Positions 23,384 through 31,064 of a DNA stretch of 34,491 nt are shown in pieces; positions within the stretch are counted from its first letter, which is position 1; every line of letters starts with the position of its first letter. Origin of the DNA: an uncultured Paracoccaceae bacterium. GTDB lineage: Bacteria; Pseudomonadota; Alphaproteobacteria; Rhizobiales; Amorphaceae. The notes beneath the pieces are model-generated. The model was given only the letters and a program-made list of their open reading frames with translations, was not told where the DNA came from and made no database searches. The stretch covers positions 1 through 34,491 of the forward strand of contig CAKZYH010000371.1 in NCBI GenBank assembly GCA_937884725.1, written 5' to 3'. The position numbers and the translations under genes were made by a program.

Positions 23384-23399
23384 CGTGCCGGTCTTTTTG
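23371..23399 (+). terminator. Intrinsic terminator overlapping the dctQ stop codon
   Basis: CCGGCACG-ATTAA-CGTGCCGG is a perfect eight-pair stem followed by TCTTTTTGT. The left arm codes for the last residues of DctQ and the TAA stop (23381-23383) lies in the loop. Ribosomes finishing dctQ would cover the hairpin, so termination may depend on translation and tune the amount of dctM mRNA. Confidence 0.8.
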
Positions 23400-23509
23400 T
23401 CTACACCACAGCTTTCACCCCGATGAGTTCCCTCCTGAATGCGCAAGCGGGCGGCCCGCCGGCGCATGTCCGAACCCTTTCCGAACAATAGCCAACGGCA
23501 GCCGCGACG

Positions 23510-25318
23510 ATGCCCACTTTCATGCCCTTCTACCCCTGGCTTGCCTCTTTGTTGGTATCGCTCGCCTGGTTCAGCTACCTGACAGTCAAACGCGACGATA
23601 AGCTCGCGGCGATGTTCATCGCGACAATTCTCGCGCTGCTCATCTTCGTTTTCCCGCCAGCGCTGTCGGAAGGGTTCGACACCCAACCCCTCCGGACTGA
23701 GTTTTGGAACGCGTTCGACGCACTTCCCAAAGTCTCCGGCATGGGAATCGCCCAGCTGTCGGTCGTCCTGCTCATCGGCATCTTTGTGCTTTTGGCCATC
23801 GGCATGCCCCTTGGCTTCGCTTCCGGCTTCCTCGCCGTCATGGTGCTCTACCTGCGCTTCGGTCCAGACGTCCTGTTCCGGCAGTTCGGCACCGGCCCGT
23901 TCTCGGTGCTGTCCCAGCGCATCTACGGGTTGATGACGGACTACGTGATCATCTCGGTCCCGCTGTTCATCTTCATGGCCTCACTGCTAGAGCGCTCCGG
24001 CCTTGCGAAGGACATGTACTCCTCGCTCAATGTGTGGCTGTCGCGGACCCGAGGCGGTATTGCGCTGGTCACGGCCATCATGGCCATCATCATGGCCGCG
24101 ATGTCGGGCATTATCGGTGGTGAGGTCGTGCTCCTCGGCCTGATTGCGCTGCCGCAGATGCTGCGCCTTGGCTACGACCAAAACCTTGCCATCGGTACGG
24201 TCTGCGCCTCCGGCTCGCTGGGCACCATGATCCCGCCCTCCATCGTCCTCATCATCTACGGGCTCGTCACCGAGACATCGATCCAAGCGCTTTTCACGGC
24301 GGCGTTCGTGCCCGGCGCCATCCTGGCGTCCTGCTACCTCATCTACATCGTGGTCCGCACGCAGCTAAACCCGTCCCTCGCCCCGCTCCCTGAGCCCAGT
24401 GACGACGAGATGTACGGTTGGGCAAAACCGGTGCGGTTCCTTGCCTTCTCCATCTCCATCGCCGTGCTTTTGGGTTCTTTCGTGTGCGGCTTCATCCTGC
24501 TGAAAGCCACCATCTTCAACTTCACCGGGCGAGAAGCGGTGATGGTCTATGGCCAGGACGCGTACCTGCGGGTCGGCCAATTCATGGGCGTCCTCGCGAT
24601 CGTCACGGCGGCGATGCTCGCAATCTTCAAACTACACCGCGTTCAGCAGGCCTGGGACATGGGCAAAGGCCTGGCACCGCCGCTCGTCGTGGTGCTCTCG
24701 GTGCTCGGCTCGATCTACGGCGGCATCACCGGCATCACAGAAGCGGCCGGTATCGGCACCGTCGCGGTCTTGTTCTTCATCCTAGTCCGGGGCGAGCTCA
24801 CGTGGACGCTGTTCTACCAGTCGCTCCAACGCACCTTCAAATCCACCGGCACTATTTTGATGGTTACGTTCGGCGCCACCTGCCTTGCGGGCGCATACTC
24901 CATCGCCGGCGGCCCGGCCTACGTCGCCAACCTCATCACCGGTTCCGAACTCACACCGATGGGCATCTTGCTCATCATGATGGCGATCTTCCTGGTGCTC
25001 GGCGCACTGATGGACTGGGTCGGCATCGTGCTTCTAGTGATGCCGGTCTTCCTGCCCATCGTCCTGCAAATCGCTCCCGAGCTTGGGCTCAGCGCATCCG
25101 AGGCGAGGATTTGGTTCGGCATCCTGTTCTGCGTGAACATGCAGGTGTCGTTCTTGTCGCCACCGTTTGGGCCTGCGGCCTTCTATCTGAAATCGGTGGC
25201 CCCACCGCACATCACGCTGCCGGCCATCTTCAAAAGCTTCCTGCCGTTCATCTGCCTGCAGATCTTCGTGCTGATGCTGATCCTGTTCTTCCCAGGCCTG
25301 ACCCTGCTGCTGGTCTAA
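23510..25318 (+). CDS. dctM: TRAP transporter large permease DctM (long form)
   Basis: A 602-residue membrane transporter subunit, well above the roughly 430 residues usual for DctM. The conserved parts are GMPLGFASGFLAVM, VPLFIFMASLLERSGLAKDMY, AAMSGIIGGEVVLLG, ASGSLGTMIPPSIVLIIYG, GGITGITEAAGIGTVAV and LGALMDWVGIVLLVMPVFLPI. Extra length comes from an N-terminal extension with two added hydrophobic helices (about residues 5-55) and a central insertion (about 290-385) with further membrane segments. It is the translocating subunit, coupling Na+ entry to substrate uptake. A TAG at 23489 limits any upstream start. No ribosome binding site is obvious before the ATG at 23510, so the exact start is uncertain. 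Confidence 0.92.
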   Translation: MPTFMPFYPWLASLLVSLAWFSYLTVKRDDKLAAMFIATILALLIFVFPPALSEGFDTQPLRTEFWNAFDALPKVSGMGIAQLSVVLLIGIFVLLAIGMPLGFASGFLAVMVLYLRFGPDVLFRQFGTGPFSVLSQRIYGLMTDYVIISVPLFIFMASLLERSGLAKDMYSSLNVWLSRTRGGIALVTAIMAIIMAAMSGIIGGEVVLLGLIALPQMLRLGYDQNLAIGTVCASGSLGTMIPPSIVLIIYGLVTETSIQALFTAAFVPGAILASCYLIYIVVRTQLNPSLAPLPEPSDDEMYGWAKPVRFLAFSISIAVLLGSFVCGFILLKATIFNFTGREAVMVYGQDAYLRVGQFMGVLAIVTAAMLAIFKLHRVQQAWDMGKGLAPPLVVVLSVLGSIYGGITGITEAAGIGTVAVLFFILVRGELTWTLFYQSLQRTFKSTGTILMVTFGATCLAGAYSIAGGPAYVANLITGSELTPMGILLIMMAIFLVLGALMDWVGIVLLVMPVFLPIVLQIAPELGLSASEARIWFGILFCVNMQVSFLSPPFGPAAFYLKSVAPPHITLPAIFKSFLPFICLQIFVLMLILFFPGLTLLLV

Positions 25319-25352
25319 AGCCAGCCCGCACGGGCCCCGCCTCAACTAAAAG

Positions 25353-25390
25353 AACCGCCGGATGCCTTCATCCGGCGGTTTTACTTTTTT
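25353..25390 (+). terminator. Intrinsic terminator after dctM
   Basis: AACCGCCGGATG-CCTT-CATCCGGCGGTT is a perfect 12-pair stem with a four-base loop, followed by TTACTTTTTT. It is the strongest terminator in the window and closes the TRAP permease operon. Confidence 0.93.
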
Positions 25391-25413
25391 GTCAGGATCA
25401 CGAAGGCTTCCCT

Positions 25414-25460
25414 GCGCACAAAGTGGCAGCGCACAAAACACCGCCATGACAAATTATAAT
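25414..25460 (+). promoter_or_regulatory. Probable uxaA promoter region: TATAAT with a direct repeat upstream
   Basis: A perfect TATAAT lies at 25455-25460. No good -35 box is seen at 17 or 18 bases. Instead GCGCACAAA is repeated directly at 25414-25422 and 25429-25437, 15 bases apart. That is where an activator would bind to compensate for a weak -35. The predicted transcript would have a leader of about 130 bases before uxaA. Confidence 0.5.
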
Positions 25461-25486
25461 AAGATCAAGACGGCGAGGCAGCGCCG

Positions 25487-25573
25487 ATGAGCCAACTGCG
25501 CCATATGTTAAACACCAAGCGGGAAAAGCGGATTGGCAACCGGGTACGCCCGGAAGCGATCTGCCGACCATGA
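25487..25573 (+). other. Possible short upstream ORF (28 codons) in the uxaA leader
   Basis: An ATG at 25487 opens a 28-codon frame beginning MSQLRHMLNTKREKR and ending in TGA 25 bases before uxaA. GAGG lies about ten bases before the ATG. The first four residues (MSQL) equal those of UxaA itself. It may be a leader peptide, a duplicated 5' end, or nothing. Coding evidence is weak. Confidence 0.2.
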
Positions 25574-25598
25574 CAACGACCAACGAGGAAACACGCCC

Positions 25599-27113
25599 AT
25601 GAGCCAGCTCACCCGCACCGTCCGCCTGTCTGCGGAGGATGACGTGGTTACCGCGCTGGTGCCGTTGGAGGCGGGCGTCGCCATTGATGGTGTCACCACG
25701 GCTGGGCTTGTACCGCGGGGGCACAAGGTTGCGCTCCACGCCATCGCCCAGGGAGAACCGGTGCGCAAATACGGCCAGGTGATCGGCTACGCTTCAGCGG
25801 ACATCCCCGCGGGCGCCCATGTCCACGATCACAACCTGTCGTTCCGCAACACCGACTTCGAATACCGTTTCGGCACCAACCTGAAGCCTGCCCCAGCCCC
25901 CGCGCAGCAAGACACCTTCATGGGCTTCCGCCGCGACAACGGCCGCATGGGCACGCGCAACTACATCGCGCTCATCACCAGCGTGAACTGCTCGGCAACG
26001 GCCGCCCACAAGATCGCCGCCCACTTCACGCCCGATCGGCTGGCGGACTACCCGAACGTCGACGGCGTCGTTGCCTTCGCCCATGGAACCGGCTGCGGTA
26101 TGGCCGGCTCCGGCGACGGTTTTGCCGCCTTGCAGCGCACCATGTGGGGTTATGCCCGCCATCCCAACCACGCGGGCGTCGTTATGGTGGGCCTCGGTTG
26201 CGAGATGAACCAGATCGATTGGTTGCTGGAGGCGTACGGCCTCAAGCAAGGCCCCCTTTTCCAAACCATGAACATTCAAGATGTGGCGGGACTGCGCAAG
26301 ACAATCGATGCCGGCATAGCAAAAGTGGAGGCGATGCTTCCCATCGCCAACAAGGCCAAGCGTGAACCCTGCCCCGTGAGCGCGCTCACCGTTGCGTTGC
26401 AGTGCGGCGGCTCCGACGCGTGGTCCGGCATCACGGCCAACCCCGCCCTTGGCCATGCCTGCGACCTGCTCGCAGGCCAAGGCGGCATCGGCCTCCTCGC
26501 CGAAACACCTGAAATCTATGGCGCTGAACATTTGTTGGCCGAACGGGCCGCGACACCGACGGTGGGCCGCAAGCTCATAGAGCGCGTGCGGTGGTGGGAA
26601 GACTATGTGGCCCGCAACAAGGGGTCCATGGACAACAACCCGTCCCCCGGCAACAAGCGCGGCGGTCTCACCACGATCTTAGAAAAATCCCTCGGCGCCA
26701 CTGCGAAAGGCGGTACCACTCCGCTCACCGGCGTTTACGAGTATGCCGAGGAGGCCAAAACGCCCGGCTTCGGGTTCATGGACTCCCCCGGCTACGATCC
26801 TGCCTCTGTCACCGGCCAGATCGCATCCGGCAGCACCGTCGTCGTCTTCACAACAGGTCGCGGCTCTGCATTTGGCTCTAAGCCATCCCCGACCATCAAA
26901 GTCGCCACAAATTCAGAACTTTACAACAAGATGATCGACGATATGGACGTTAACGCCGGCCCGATCCTCACCGGCGAAGAGGACGTCGAGTCCGTCGGCC
27001 GGCACATCTATCAGCGCATTTTGGAGGTCGCGTCAGGGGCGACCACGAAGTCCGAAGCCCAGGGTTTGGGGGACCATGAGTTCGTCCCCTGGCAAATTGG
27101 TGCGGTCATGTAA
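25599..27113 (+). CDS. UxaA-family sugar-acid dehydratase (altronate/galactarate dehydratase-like)
   Basis: A 504-residue enzyme with both halves of the UxaA/GarD family. The N-terminal SAF domain spans about residues 10-80 and the large catalytic domain includes GRMGTRNYIALITSVNCSA, HGTGCGM, GLGCEMNQ, LQCGGSDAWSGITANPALG, FMDSPGYDP and FTTGRGSAFGSKPSPTIK. Family members remove water from sugar acids such as altronate or galactarate, using a divalent metal; cysteines in the conserved motifs are the expected ligands. The exact substrate cannot be read from sequence. I chose the ATG at 25599 (GAGGAA nine bases upstream) over the ORF track's 25533. Directly after the TRAP operon, it may degrade the imported acid. 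Sulfolactate sulfo-lyase relatives are usually split into two proteins, so are less likely. Confidence 0.87.
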   Translation: MSQLTRTVRLSAEDDVVTALVPLEAGVAIDGVTTAGLVPRGHKVALHAIAQGEPVRKYGQVIGYASADIPAGAHVHDHNLSFRNTDFEYRFGTNLKPAPAPAQQDTFMGFRRDNGRMGTRNYIALITSVNCSATAAHKIAAHFTPDRLADYPNVDGVVAFAHGTGCGMAGSGDGFAALQRTMWGYARHPNHAGVVMVGLGCEMNQIDWLLEAYGLKQGPLFQTMNIQDVAGLRKTIDAGIAKVEAMLPIANKAKREPCPVSALTVALQCGGSDAWSGITANPALGHACDLLAGQGGIGLLAETPEIYGAEHLLAERAATPTVGRKLIERVRWWEDYVARNKGSMDNNPSPGNKRGGLTTILEKSLGATAKGGTTPLTGVYEYAEEAKTPGFGFMDSPGYDPASVTGQIASGSTVVVFTTGRGSAFGSKPSPTIKVATNSELYNKMIDDMDVNAGPILTGEEDVESVGRHIYQRILEVASGATTKSEAQGLGDHEFVPWQIGAVM

Positions 27114-27179
27114 CGCACAATTGCTTGATCGTGCGCTCAAAGGCGCGGAAACTCGTTAACGAAAAGACGAGGAGACGCC

Positions 27180-27491
27180 ATGCCTGCGAAGAAAGACACC
27201 CTCGACATCTACCAAGACAAACGCGGTGAGTGGCGCTGGCGCCGAAAAAGCCCAGACGGCTCGCTCATCGGCGCTGCGTGCGAGGGGTACAAAGATAAGG
27301 CGGACTGCGAGAAGAACGCCAAACGCCCGAAAACCGCGAAAGACAAGTGGGAGTTCTACGAGGACAAGGTCGGTAAGTGGCGCTGGCGCCGCAAGGCCTC
27401 CAACGGCAAAGTCGTTGGTGCCGCGGCATCAGGCTTTCCGAGCAAAGCCGCCGCGGAGGAGAACGCCGGAAAGAACGGCTTCAGCGGGTAA
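27180..27491 (+). CDS. YegP-like protein with two DUF1508 repeats
   Basis: A 103-residue protein made of two tandem copies of the roughly 48-residue DUF1508 motif. The first copy holds DIYQDKRGEWRWRRKSPDG and the second FYEDKVGKWRWRRKASNGK. Both end in an alanine/lysine-rich helix (CEKNAK, AEENAGK). E. coli YegP has the same two-repeat form. The function is unknown; these domains are small, basic and cytoplasmic. GAGGAG precedes the start. It lies 66 bases after the dehydratase and 16 before the nitronate monooxygenase-like gene, so it may share a transcript with them. Confidence 0.88.
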   Translation: MPAKKDTLDIYQDKRGEWRWRRKSPDGSLIGAACEGYKDKADCEKNAKRPKTAKDKWEFYEDKVGKWRWRRKASNGKVVGAAASGFPSKAAAEENAGKNGFSG

Positions 27492-27507
27492 GACGCGCAT
27501 CGGCACG

Positions 27508-28470
27508 ATGATATCGACCCGGTTTACCGAACGCTTTGAGCTGGAGGCGCCGATCGCATCCGCGCCCATGGCGTTCGCAGCCGGCGGCGAGCTCGCCGCC
27601 GCAGTCAGCGCTGCGGGCGGCCTCGGCCTTATCGGCGGAGCTTATGGCGATCCGGCGTTTTTGGAGAACGCATTCCGTGCGGCGGGCAACACCGCTGTCG
27701 GCTGCGGCTTCATCACGTGGCGACTGTCCGAGAACCGAGCGCTGCTCACCGCTGCGCTCAGCCATCAGCCATGCGCGATGATGCTCTCCTTCGGCGATCC
27801 CGCGCCCTACCGCGACGAGATCGCCGCCGCTGGCGTGCCGCTGATCTGCCAGGTGCAGACCATGGCCCACGTCGACGACGCCATGACCGCGGGTGCAGAC
27901 GTTATCGTGGCGCAAGGCAGCGAGGCTGGAGGCCATGGTGCGACCCGCGCGACCATGACTCTCGTCCCTGAAGTGCGCGATGCCATCGGTGAGGATGTCA
28001 TTCTGCTCGCCGCGGGCGGGATCGCGGACGGGCGGGGCCTTGCCGCAGCGCTCGCCCTCGGCGCCGATGGCGTCCTGATGGGCTCACGCTTTTGGGCCGC
28101 CCGAGAGGCACTGACTCATCCGCGGCATCAAGCGGTCGCGGTCGAAGCCGACGGCGACGCCACGATCCGACAACGGGCCGCCGACATTGCGCGCGGGTAC
28201 GACTGGCCAAAACCCTTCACCGCACGCGTTCTCAACAATGCGTTCGTCCAGCGCTGGGAAGGCCGCGCTGCCGAGCATGCCGCCGTCGCCGAGGCTGAAC
28301 GCCCCGCCTACGGCGAAGCACTTGCCCGCGGCGATCCGGACGAAGCCGCCGTTTTTGTCGGCGAAGCCACCGGCATCATCCGCGACATCGCCAGCGCTGG
28401 CGAGATCATCGCGCGAACCGTCGCGGAGGCTGAAGCCGTCATCCGCCGGTCCGCCGCCCTGCTGCGCTAG
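27508..28470 (+). CDS. Nitronate monooxygenase / 2-nitropropane dioxygenase-like flavoprotein
   Basis: A 320-residue FMN-dependent TIM-barrel enzyme. The N-terminus PIASAPMAFAAGGELAAAVSAAGGLG and the motif AQGSEAGGHG, with the family's catalytic histidine at His143, identify the class. The phosphate-binding region LLAAGGIADGRGLAAALALGADGVLMGSRF is also typical. Family members oxidise alkyl nitronates such as propionate 3-nitronate, though some act on other substrates, such as enoyl-ACP reductases of the FabK type. The ORF track merges it with an upstream frame through the DUF1508 gene; I take the ATG at 27508. Confidence 0.85.
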   Translation: MISTRFTERFELEAPIASAPMAFAAGGELAAAVSAAGGLGLIGGAYGDPAFLENAFRAAGNTAVGCGFITWRLSENRALLTAALSHQPCAMMLSFGDPAPYRDEIAAAGVPLICQVQTMAHVDDAMTAGADVIVAQGSEAGGHGATRATMTLVPEVRDAIGEDVILLAAGGIADGRGLAAALALGADGVLMGSRFWAAREALTHPRHQAVAVEADGDATIRQRAADIARGYDWPKPFTARVLNNAFVQRWEGRAAEHAAVAEAERPAYGEALARGDPDEAAVFVGEATGIIRDIASAGEIIARTVAEAEAVIRRSAALLR

Positions 28471-28534
28471 CACTGGCTGCCCCAAAACGCAGCTTTGCGC
28501 TAAACTCACGCCAAACTCACTCGGGGAGGACATC

Positions 28535-29434
28535 ATGCAGGCCCGCACGCGTGTGCTTGAGACACTCACAGAGGCCGACGTCGCGTTCTATAACACCAAC
28601 GGCTACCTGGTGTTGGAGCGCCGCCTTCCGCCAGAAACCATTGCTGAGTGCAAAGCCGAACTCGCCCGCTTCCACGAAGCTGCGCGCGGCATGCGCGAAA
28701 GCGACGATAAACTCGATCTGGAAGACAGCCACACGCCCGATGAGCCACGGGTCCGCCGGGTGAAACTGCCTCACACACAATCGGCGATGATGGCCGATCT
28801 AATGCGCTCCGACCTCATCTTGGCCCCGGTTCGCGACCTTGTCGGCCCCGACATCCGTCTTCACACCTCCAAACTAAACGTCAAATCCGCCCGCTACGGC
28901 GCGCCGGTGGACTGGCACCAGGACTTCGCCTTCTACCCCCACACCAACGACGATCTCCTCGCCGTCGGTGTGATGCTCGATCATGTCGATGATGAGAACG
29001 GCCCGCTCATGGTCTTTCCCGGCAGCCATCGCGGCCCGATCCTGAACCACCATTCGGACGGGGTTTTCGCCGGGACAATCGATCTGCCCGCCGAAGGTTT
29101 GGATCCCGCCCAGGCGACGAAGCTGAAGGCGCCAGCTGGCTCCATCTCCATCCACCACGCCCGCATCATCCACGGCTCCGACACCAACCGCTCACCGCGC
29201 GACCGCGGCGTGATCTTCTACGAGATGATGGCGGCCGACGCCTTCCCGATTCTCGGCTCGATCACCAAAAGCGATTCCCTGGACGAGTATGACACCCGGA
29301 TGCTGTGCGGCTCCCCGACGAAAGAGCCCCGCCTCGCCCCGGTGCCAGTGCGCGTGCCGTACCCGCTGCCGGAGCTAAACCGGTCCATCTACGAAGTGCA
29401 AAAGGCGGCCGGACGCTCAGGCTTCGCGCGCTAG
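28535..29434 (+). CDS. Phytanoyl-CoA dioxygenase (PhyH)-family oxygenase
   Basis: A 299-residue Fe(II)/2-oxoglutarate oxygenase. The metal site is H128-x-D130 in VDWHQDFAFYPH, with a distal His213 in HHARIIHGSDTNRS; an arginine just downstream (about 219-224) would bind 2-oxoglutarate. MVFPGSHRGP is the usual PhyH turn. The family hydroxylates diverse small molecules, including compatible solutes such as ectoine and various lipids. The substrate is unknown here. The ATG at 28535 has GGGGAGGA seven bases upstream. It lies 64 bases after the nitronate monooxygenase-like gene, so co-transcription is plausible. It ends eight bases from the convergent Crp-like gene with no terminator between. Confidence 0.87.
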   Translation: MQARTRVLETLTEADVAFYNTNGYLVLERRLPPETIAECKAELARFHEAARGMRESDDKLDLEDSHTPDEPRVRRVKLPHTQSAMMADLMRSDLILAPVRDLVGPDIRLHTSKLNVKSARYGAPVDWHQDFAFYPHTNDDLLAVGVMLDHVDDENGPLMVFPGSHRGPILNHHSDGVFAGTIDLPAEGLDPAQATKLKAPAGSISIHHARIIHGSDTNRSPRDRGVIFYEMMAADAFPILGSITKSDSLDEYDTRMLCGSPTKEPRLAPVPVRVPYPLPELNRSIYEVQKAAGRSGFAR

Positions 29435-29442
29435 TCCCAGCT

Positions 29443-30135
29443 CTAGATCGCCGCCAGCGCCTCAAGCGCCTGCCGATCCTCGATGCAATAATAGCCGGAA
29501 ACGCGCGACACGAGCTCGTCGCGTTTCCACTCGTTGAGCACGCGCGAGACGTTTTCGCGCGCCGCGCCTACCATTGCGGCAAGGTCCGCCTGGCTGATTT
29601 TGTGGTGCACCAGCGTCCGGCCCTGACCCACATCCTTGCCGAACAGTTCGGCCAGTTGAAGCATGGCCTGCGCCACACGGCCGGGCAGCGGCAGCAACGT
29701 GCGCGCGGCAAGCGTCGCGTTCGACGCGCGCAGCCGTTTGCCGACAATCGCCAGCATGTGGCGGTAGACTAGAGGGTTTTCGTCGGCGAACCGAAAAACG
29801 GCACCTTTGTCGAAAAACGCCACGCGGGAGGCTTTCGCCGCCACCACCGCAGCAGACCGCGGCTGACCATCAAACAGAGAGAGTTCGCCGAAAATCGCAC
29901 CCGGGGACAGGATCGCGAGGACCTGTTCGCCATCCTCGGCGCGCAGAAGCACGCGCAGCGAGCCCTCTAACAACGCATAGAACCCGTCGCCAGGATCGCC
30001 AGCCTCGAAAATAGCCGCACCCGCCTTCACAGGGCGGGTGCGCGCGACCTTGATCAGCTCCGCCCCGAGTTCCTCAGGCAGTCCATCGAGGGCGACGCTA
30101 TTAGACAGTACTTGCGGGTTGACGTGCATCGGCAT
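29443..30135 (-). CDS. Crp/Fnr-family transcriptional regulator
   Basis: A regulator of about 230 residues. The N-terminal cyclic-nucleotide-binding beta-roll (about residues 30-130) contains FEAGDPGDGFYALLEGSLRV and PGAIFGELSLFDGQPRSA. The C-terminal winged helix contains ISQADLAAMVGAARENVSRVLNEWKRDELV. There are no clustered N-terminal cysteines, so it is not an oxygen-sensing Fnr. GELSLFDGQPRSA resembles the phosphate-binding cassette of cAMP-responsive proteins, but ligand use is not proven. The ORF track's first codon at 30141 is TTG; ATG at 30135 or 30129 is better, with GGAA well placed for the latter. A 25-base inverted repeat just upstream may be its own operator. Confidence 0.9.
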   Translation of the reverse strand: MPMHVNPQVLSNSVALDGLPEELGAELIKVARTRPVKAGAAIFEAGDPGDGFYALLEGSLRVLLRAEDGEQVLAILSPGAIFGELSLFDGQPRSAAVVAAKASRVAFFDKGAVFRFADENPLVYRHMLAIVGKRLRASNATLAARTLLPLPGRVAQAMLQLAELFGKDVGQGRTLVHHKISQADLAAMVGAARENVSRVLNEWKRDELVSRVSGYYCIEDRQALEALAAI

Positions 30136-30149
30136 TTCCAAACGGTCGG

Positions 30150-30174
30150 CCGTGCACGCCAGACCCGTGCACGG
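30150..30174. promoter_or_regulatory. Inverted repeat between ldt and the crp-like gene
   Basis: CCGTGCACG-CCAGACC-CGTGCACGG is a perfect nine-base inverted repeat with a seven-base spacer, 15 to 39 bases before the ATG at 30135. Each arm contains the palindrome GTGCAC, so the site also reads as two direct repeats 16 bases apart or less. No T-run follows it on the minus strand, so an operator is more likely than a terminator. Control by the Crp-like protein itself is a guess. Confidence 0.5.
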
Positions 30175-30180
30175 ATGCGG

Positions 30181-30909
30181 TTAGCGGATAACCACTACGG
30201 GTGTCCCAACCTTAACCTTTTCGTACAGCGCGATCACGTCTTCGTTTCGCATTCTGATACAACCAGACGAAACTTCGTGTCCGATAGTCCACGGCATGTT
30301 GGAGCCATGGATCCGGTACAGCGTCGAGCCGAGGTACAACGCGCGCGCACCGAGCGGGTTTTCCGGGCCACCGGGCATGTACGCGGGAAGCTCCGGCTGA
30401 CGCTTGCGCATGGCGGGCGGCGGCGTCCAGCCCGGCCATTCCTTCTTCATGGTGACGTTGTGCCGCCCGGCCCATTGGAAGCCCGGCCGGCCAACGCCCA
30501 CGCCGTAGCGCATCGCCATGCCATTCCCCTCCACGAGGTAGAGGTACTTTGAAGCGGTATCGATGACGATCGTCCCCGCCCGGTACTTGCTGGCGTAGGC
30601 CACCCGCTGCGGCAAAAACTGCGCAGAGATCTGACGGGTCGGCCGCGCCGCCGTTTGGCGCACTGGCTGACGCGCCGGCGCAATGCTTGCCTGCTGATAG
30701 CCGCGCACGGGCACCACGCGGTCGCCGTGCATCCGCAACGTCGACTGTTGGGTCGATCTCGCCTGCGGCGCCCGCCGGGTTTTCGCTTCATTTTGCAGGT
30801 GGTTGAGCCAGGCCGCTCGGTCGGTGCGGAAGGCCTCGGCTTGTTGGGGAAGAAGGATGCTCAGCGCCGCAGCGCCAACGATCAAAAGGGGTCTAATTTC
30901 TGCGAACAT
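30181..30909 (-). CDS. L,D-transpeptidase (YkuD family), periplasmic
   Basis: A 242-residue exported enzyme. The signal peptide MFAEIRPLLIVGAAALSIL ends near PQQAEA. A basic, probably flexible linker (about 40-95) leads to the YkuD catalytic domain (about 108-242). The active-site histidine is in IHGSNMPWTIG (His201) and the catalytic cysteine is Cys217 in SSGCIRM. These enzymes cross-link peptidoglycan through 3-3 bonds or attach outer-membrane proteins to it, with reports of the latter in alphaproteobacteria. It ends 45 bases before the crp-like gene. Upstream (30968-30987) there is a seven-pair hairpin in the 5' region whose role is unclear. Confidence 0.9.
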   Translation of the reverse strand: MFAEIRPLLIVGAAALSILLPQQAEAFRTDRAAWLNHLQNEAKTRRAPQARSTQQSTLRMHGDRVVPVRGYQQASIAPARQPVRQTAARPTRQISAQFLPQRVAYASKYRAGTIVIDTASKYLYLVEGNGMAMRYGVGVGRPGFQWAGRHNVTMKKEWPGWTPPPAMRKRQPELPAYMPGGPENPLGARALYLGSTLYRIHGSNMPWTIGHEVSSGCIRMRNEDVIALYEKVKVGTPVVVIR

Positions 30910-31064
30910 TCACACACACTCGCTACGCACATGACAAGAAACACGCGCAGCCGTCTGTGGGGCCGCACCCGCGTACCGTGACGCGGGCTTGGGAAGCAGA
31001 CGATTAACAACGTCAACCTTAACGGCCGCGATTCTGAAAACCGTGCGTTATGGTTACCAGCGGC

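Noticed and set aside
24418-25449. 343-residue plus-strand ORF overlapping dctM
   Set aside because: It is a frame-shifted reading of dctM and its terminator; full of His/Arg and without membrane segments.
25794-26531. 245-residue minus-strand ORF
   Set aside because: Antisense to the UxaA-family gene, which carries all expected motifs.
30968-30987. Seven-pair hairpin CCCGCGT-N6-ACGCGGG upstream of the L,D-transpeptidase gene
   Set aside because: It has no T-tail and no obvious relation to the start codon; the short GC-rich stem may be chance.
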